A stretch of DNA of 64,000 bases from the NCBI RefSeq assembly GCF_900104955.1, contig NZ_FNSI01000001.1, forward strand, positions 5,490,001 to 5,554,000. Direction: 5' to 3'. The DNA comes from Beijerinckia sp. 28-YEA-48 (GTDB lineage: Bacteria; Pseudomonadota; Alphaproteobacteria; Rhizobiales; Beijerinckiaceae). Below, piece by piece: positions 60,184 through 64,000 of this stretch (the first letter of the stretch is position 1; the number at the start of each line of letters is the position of its first letter). Under the pieces are notes generated by a model. That model had not been told where the DNA came from. It was given only the letters and a program-made list of their open reading frames with translations, and searched no databases. The position numbers and the translations under genes are program-made.

Positions 60184-60308
60184 GCGGACGTGGCGAAATC
60201 GGTAGACGCAGCAGACTTTTAATATTGGAGTGCCTGCAGGGAAATCCGCAGAGTAGGATAGTCAAAGTCAGGGAACGCTAACGGGCTGATGTCCAAAGGC
60301 CCGAGCCT
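60184..60308 (+). pseudogene. Truncated second tRNA-Leu(UAA) with partial group I intron
   Basis: 60184-60218 is identical to the 5' exon at 51084-51118. The intron begins at 60219 and follows the first 100 or so positions of the other intron at about 85% identity, including P1, a P2 with one compensatory change (C-G to T-A), and the AAAGTC-GGGAACGCTAACGGG core strand. P7, P9 and the 3' exon are missing, replaced by integrase-like sequence. It cannot splice or give a tRNA. Confidence 0.88.
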
Positions 60309-60370
60309 CGGTGCACGCTCAAAGAGGCGCAAGGCCCAGGTGCTTATCGGGTTGGATATGCAGCCTGGGC
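60302..60370 (-). pseudogene. Integrase gene fragment
   Basis: The minus-strand translation contains SNPISTWALRLFERAPRLG, matching SKPMSAEALRLFEHAPRLAG (about 273-292) of the intact integrase; the DNA also aligns with 58932-59000. Only about 25 codons remain. It is joined directly to the truncated intron at the shared GAGCCTCGG-type sequence, so a deletion removed everything between in a second, related element. Confidence 0.8.
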
Positions 60371-60412
60371 CTCGCTCCGTTTCTTCCGTGGGAAAATGCG
60401 ACCAAATGTCTG

Positions 60413-63400
60413 TCAGAAGCGCCAGGCGAAATTGGCCTTGAAGGCGTTGTTGACGTTCTTGTCGCCAAACTGACCGGTCCAAGAAAGACCGAGCGACGCA
60501 TTGGCGGCGACCGCCAGGTCGATGCCAGCTTCCGCGACGAGAGCATTGCGGGCGATCGGCGAACCGGCGAGCTCGAAGGCGGCGCTGCCGGACTGGAACG
60601 CCAGTGCGGTCGTCGGCGTGACCTCGCCGAACGCATGTCGCCACCCCAGCATGCCGCGCAGTGACAGCGTATTCGTCAGCGCTGTTGCGCCGCGCAAGCC
60701 GAACGTCGTGTAGGTGGTTCCCAGTCGCGATGAACCGCTCACCGCCGCCACGCCGGTTTCGTTGACCCCGCCGTCAACCTGCACATAAGCGATGTTGGCA
60801 AAGGGCTCCAATGCCACAGCGCTGAACTTCGCCGTGTAGCCGATCTCGCCGAACACCTGCGTCGTATTCGCCCGATAGGCGCCACGCTGGATGCCCCATA
60901 GATTGCCCGCGCCGGCCTGACGCGATGTCCTCACATCGCTCGACGAGAAGCTGGCGCCACCGCGCAGGCCCCAGGCGCCGACTTGGCCGCCGCCATAGAG
61001 CGCGACATGATAGTTGTCGCTGGAACCGGACGCCGCGATCGTCGGCGACCTGAAGGTCGACTGGCTGTATCCGCCAGCCAGACCAAGGCGCCATTGACCG
61101 TTGAAGGTGACATCGACGCCAGTGAGGATGCCGCCGACCGATTGCTCGGTGCGCGCGGCATTGCCATCACCCTTCAATGCACCCCAGCCGCCCAGGGCAC
61201 GGCCCCAGATGGCATAGACCTGCGCCGGCGTTGATACCGCTGCCGGCGGCGCTACTTGGAACGAGCCGTTGCCAAGGGGCGCATAAGCGGTGAGCCCCGC
61301 CGGGGCAAAAGTCAGCGCATTGCTCGCTGGCGCCAGCGAGGTGCCATTGCCAAAGTCCTGCCGCATGCGGTCGGTCACCGCGTCGCGCAGATAGAACGAT
61401 TGCGCCGACAGCACGCTGGCGACATTGGCGTGGACGGATGCACTGCCGAGACTCGTGAAGGCGGACCGCGCCTGCGCTTCGCTGGTGCCGACAACCTGCT
61501 GCCACAGCGGACCGCCGGCACCCGTCGCATCGAGCGCATTGGCGACGGCCCTTTCGTTGCGCGTCGTTGCCAATTCGGCAAACGTGATCGCGCTCCGCGC
61601 CGTGGTCAAATGGGCGTTATATCCGTCGCTGCTGAGAGCAAAGGTGAGGAATGGAAAATCGGCGATCGCCACGCTGGGCGATGAGCCCGTCAGTCCGCCG
61701 CCCGTGGTCAGGATCGTATAGGTCTTGCCGGGCAGCACCGGCGCCGACGACGTATCGGTGTCATGGCCGATGCGGAAGGTCGAGCTGAGAATGTTGGCCG
61801 TCCCAGCGACCTGGATGAGATCGCTCTTGGTGCCATTGATCTCGACATAATACTCGGAGCCCGGCCCCATGTTCAGGTTGCCATTGATGATGATGGTGCC
61901 GACCGAATTGCCCGGCGAGACCTTACCGCCGTTGACGTTGACATTGCCAAACTTGCCGTTGCCCGAGAGCGTGCCGCCGACATTGACGTTGACGATCGAC
62001 GAACTCTCCAGCGATCCGTTGACGTTGAGATTGCCGGCGTTGATGTTCGTCTCTCCGGTATAACGCTGGATGCCAGACATCGAGAGCTTGCCGGCGCCTT
62101 CCTTGGTCACGCTACCGATGCCGCTGATGATGTCGCGATAGCTGCCATCGAAAGTCTGATTGAAGGTCAACGACCTCGAGAAGAGATTGCCGACATTGCT
62201 GTCGAAAATAACATTGCCGCGAATGTTGTTGGTACTGCCTTGCACCGTGCCGCCGTTCACGTAGATGTCTCGCCCCGCACCGAAGCCGGTGAGGATGAGG
62301 GTGCCGCGATCGACCTTTGTGATATTGCCCGGACCATGCAGCTCGCCGGTCAGAGTCAGGGTCATGCCGTCGTCGACTTGAAAGACGCCGCCGGCGCCCG
62401 TCAGGTCAAAATTCCGCGCGCTGGTAAAGCTTGCCGCCGCCCGCAGCGTGCCATTGTTGTTGATCGTGATACTCCCGCTGGTCGCGCCCAGAGCGGCGTC
62501 GGAGGAAACCCGCAGCCCGCCGCGCGCGATCAGAGTGCCGCCGCGATAGGTGTTGGTGCCCGTAAGCTCCAGTTCGCCATCGCCGCTTTTGATAAGCTGG
62601 CCGTCGCCGCTGATCGTGCCGGTCCAGATGAGCGGATGCAGCGCGACATCGATGCCGCCGCCCGCGTTTCCAAGAACGAGATTGCGATTGATCGCCGTCG
62701 CCGCTGGCATCGAACTGGTGCTCCCGATGGAGCCTCCATTTAAGGTGATCTGCTGCCCTGACCCAAGATTGGCGCCCGTCGTAAAGCGCAAGATGCCGCC
62801 AGTGACCCAGATGTCATTGCTGAATGTATTGGCGCCGGCAAGGATCACCTCACCCACGCCCGACTTGAGGAACTGGCCGGAGCCGCTGATCACGCCGCTC
62901 AATGTCAGTGGATTGGCAGAGCCCACGATGCCGCCAATGCCATTGAGCGTGATCGGGCGATTGATCGTTTGCGGCGCGCTGCCCGGCGCCAGCCCGAACT
63001 CGGCACCATTCAGAATGATGCCGGTGCCCGGCGCACCGAGATTGCCATCGTTCTGGACCAGCAGGACGCCTTCGGTCACGGACACGCCGCCGCTGAATGT
63101 GTTCGCTCCGGTCAGGGTCAGGACGCCGGGGCCGGTCTGACGCAGCTGGCCAGGACCGCTGATCACGCCGCTCCAGGTGATCGGATTTTTAGCGACATCA
63201 ATGACGCCGCTGCTTGCCAGATTGAGCGCATTGGCAAACGACGTCCCGGCCACGGTATCGTTGGTGCTGCCGATCGAGCCGCCATTCAACGTCACTGTGC
63301 CCGTACCCGGACTTCTCGCGCTTCTCAAACGCAGCATGCCCTCGTTGACCGTCGTGCCGCCGGAATAGGCGTTGTCGCCGGTGAGATTGAGCGTGCCCGC

Positions 63401-64000
63401 CCCGTTTTTGACCAGGGACCAGCTGCCGCCGCTGCTGGCAACCCCCGTCTGATCGGCAATGACGTCGCTGACGGTCTGTTGCACATCGCCGGAGTTCATG
63501 GAAAACGAGCCATTGCCCTGCAGGAAAATGCCCGATCCATAGCCGCTTCCGTTGCCACCATTCGCGGGATCGACTTTGCCGTCCGTGTGATAAGCGGTAC
63601 CGCCGCTGCCGCCCGCGGCACTGCCGCCGGACTGGGTGAAGCCGCCGTTCAAGTTCAGATGGCCACCTTCCTGGACAAAGATTCCGCCACCCAGTCCGGC
63701 GCCGCCGCCACCACCGGCTCCGGTGTTGGCATCTGCATGATGGCCCGCGCCGCCCTTACCGCCGCCAAAGCCAGCCGCACCCGGAGACGTGCCGTTGCCG
63801 GCACCACCGCCGCCGCCACCAAAACCGCCGGCTCCGCCGGGGGTAATGCCGCCACCGCCACCGCCGCCAAAGCCTCCTGGCAATCGGGGGTAGCCACCGC
63901 CGCCATCGCCTCCGCCGCCATCGAGGAATGAACCGCCGCCGCTCCCATCGCCGAGATGCCCGCCACCGCCGCCGCTCGTCGGTATGTTGAGCGCGCCGAC
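60413..64000 (-). CDS. Autotransporter outer-membrane protein, 5' end outside the window
   Basis: The frame is open to the right edge; about 1,195 residues are visible, so a TTG at 63883 is not a real start. The visible N-terminal region is Gly-rich (blocks of GGGGG, GAGGFGG). A right-handed helix region follows, with autotransporter-associated (PATR) repeats such as GANTFSGGVSVTEGVLLVQN and GDNAYSGGTTVNEGMLRLRS. Near residue 910 of the visible part comes the transporter barrel (YAIWGRALGGWGALKGDG...), ending ANFAWRF with the terminal aromatic. A surface adhesin-like passenger is expected. Its stop is 40 bp from the integrase remnant. Confidence 0.93.
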   Translation of the reverse strand, partial: VGALNIPTSGGGGGHLGDGSGGGSFLDGGGGDGGGGYPRLPGGFGGGGGGGITPGGAGGFGGGGGGAGNGTSPGAAGFGGGKGGAGHHADANTGAGGGGGAGLGGGIFVQEGGHLNLNGGFTQSGGSAAGGSGGTAYHTDGKVDPANGGNGSGYGSGIFLQGNGSFSMNSGDVQQTVSDVIADQTGVASSGGSWSLVKNGAGTLNLTGDNAYSGGTTVNEGMLRLRSARSPGTGTVTLNGGSIGSTNDTVAGTSFANALNLASSGVIDVAKNPITWSGVISGPGQLRQTGPGVLTLTGANTFSGGVSVTEGVLLVQNDGNLGAPGTGIILNGAEFGLAPGSAPQTINRPITLNGIGGIVGSANPLTLSGVISGSGQFLKSGVGEVILAGANTFSNDIWVTGGILRFTTGANLGSGQQITLNGGSIGSTSSMPAATAINRNLVLGNAGGGIDVALHPLIWTGTISGDGQLIKSGDGELELTGTNTYRGGTLIARGGLRVSSDAALGATSGSITINNNGTLRAAASFTSARNFDLTGAGGVFQVDDGMTLTLTGELHGPGNITKVDRGTLILTGFGAGRDIYVNGGTVQGSTNNIRGNVIFDSNVGNLFSRSLTFNQTFDGSYRDIISGIGSVTKEGAGKLSMSGIQRYTGETNINAGNLNVNGSLESSSIVNVNVGGTLSGNGKFGNVNVNGGKVSPGNSVGTIIINGNLNMGPGSEYYVEINGTKSDLIQVAGTANILSSTFRIGHDTDTSSAPVLPGKTYTILTTGGGLTGSSPSVAIADFPFLTFALSSDGYNAHLTTARSAITFAELATTRNERAVANALDATGAGGPLWQQVVGTSEAQARSAFTSLGSASVHANVASVLSAQSFYLRDAVTDRMRQDFGNGTSLAPASNALTFAPAGLTAYAPLGNGSFQVAPPAAVSTPAQVYAIWGRALGGWGALKGDGNAARTEQSVGGILTGVDVTFNGQWRLGLAGGYSQSTFRSPTIAASGSSDNYHVALYGGGQVGAWGLRGGASFSSSDVRTSRQAGAGNLWGIQRGAYRANTTQVFGEIGYTAKFSAVALEPFANIAYVQVDGGVNETGVAAVSGSSRLGTTYTTFGLRGATALTNTLSLRGMLGWRHAFGEVTPTTALAFQSGSAAFELAGSPIARNALVAEAGIDLAVAANASLGLSWTGQFGDKNVNNAFKANFAWRF

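Larger units (their letters stand above)
60040..60412. other. Region with remnants of a second element
   Basis: This 373-bp stretch between the tRNA 3' half and the autotransporter end has no intact gene. 60040-60123 shows nothing I recognise except a CGATAAAGCCTTTTTCCCC run that could end tRNA transcription. 60124-60183 repeats 51024-51083. 60184-60308 is a tRNA 5' exon plus half an intron. 60302-60370 is an integrase fragment. Confidence 0.75.

Overview
The window is high-GC alphaproteobacterial DNA, most likely Hyphomicrobiales (Rhizobiales). The signs are an extended UvrB, an extensin-like lipoprotein, a LivHMGF cluster with its small partner membrane protein, a COG0523 GTPase next to a WD40 protein, a form II CoxMSL-type hydroxylase, and several orphan Bug-type solute-binding proteins. 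The genus cannot be fixed from the sequence.

Layout. 1-8.5 kb: the end of a membrane protein, uvrB, an MFS exporter, a short-chain dehydrogenase, two secreted proteins and an extensin-family lipoprotein. 8.7-12.1 kb: an NMT1/SsuA-type ABC importer with two binding proteins. 12.3 kb: an orphan Bug protein. 13.3-18.5 kb: a zinc block. It starts at a Zur-like palindrome and runs through a tiny His-rich membrane protein, ATPase, permease and zinc-type binding protein, then a His-rich COG0523 GTPase and a WD40 protein. 18.5-32.3 kb: a one-heme secreted protein, rpe, a Rieske oxygenase, two Bug proteins, LysR, a sulfatase, an MFS carrier, a cupin, a P1 peptidase and CcdA. 32.6-35.1 kb: a TonB siderophore receptor behind a Fur-like box. 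35.2-42.5 kb: a minus-strand pcaD-pcaC-livHMGF-small protein-livK run; the PcaD carries a histone-H1-like tail. 42.7-49.6 kb: coxG, coxS, coxL, coxM, a MoxR ATPase, a CinA-type domain protein and a xanthine phosphoribosyltransferase.

50.9-60.0 kb is the main discovery: a 9.05-kb integrative element inserted exactly in the anticodon loop of a tRNA-Leu(UAA) gene. The host tRNA is cut in two: its 5' half is at 50910-50948, its 3' half at 59987-60039, and the 7-nt loop CTTAAAA is the att core at both ends. Such a short core does not rebuild the host gene. Just inside the left end the element carries its own complete tRNA-Leu(UAA), different in sequence. That gene is interrupted in the anticodon loop (U34|A35) by a 215-nt group I intron related to the cyanobacterial/plastid trnL intron. 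I propose that the element destroys the host tRNA, supplies a replacement, and that the intron keeps the replacement from being an integration target. The cargo is a secreted arylsulfatase, its formylglycine-generating enzyme, an MFS transporter, two paralogous Crp-like regulators and the tyrosine integrase. Just outside the right end lies a decayed second copy (5' tRNA exon, half intron, integrase fragment).

60.4-64 kb: a large autotransporter on the minus strand that runs off the right edge.
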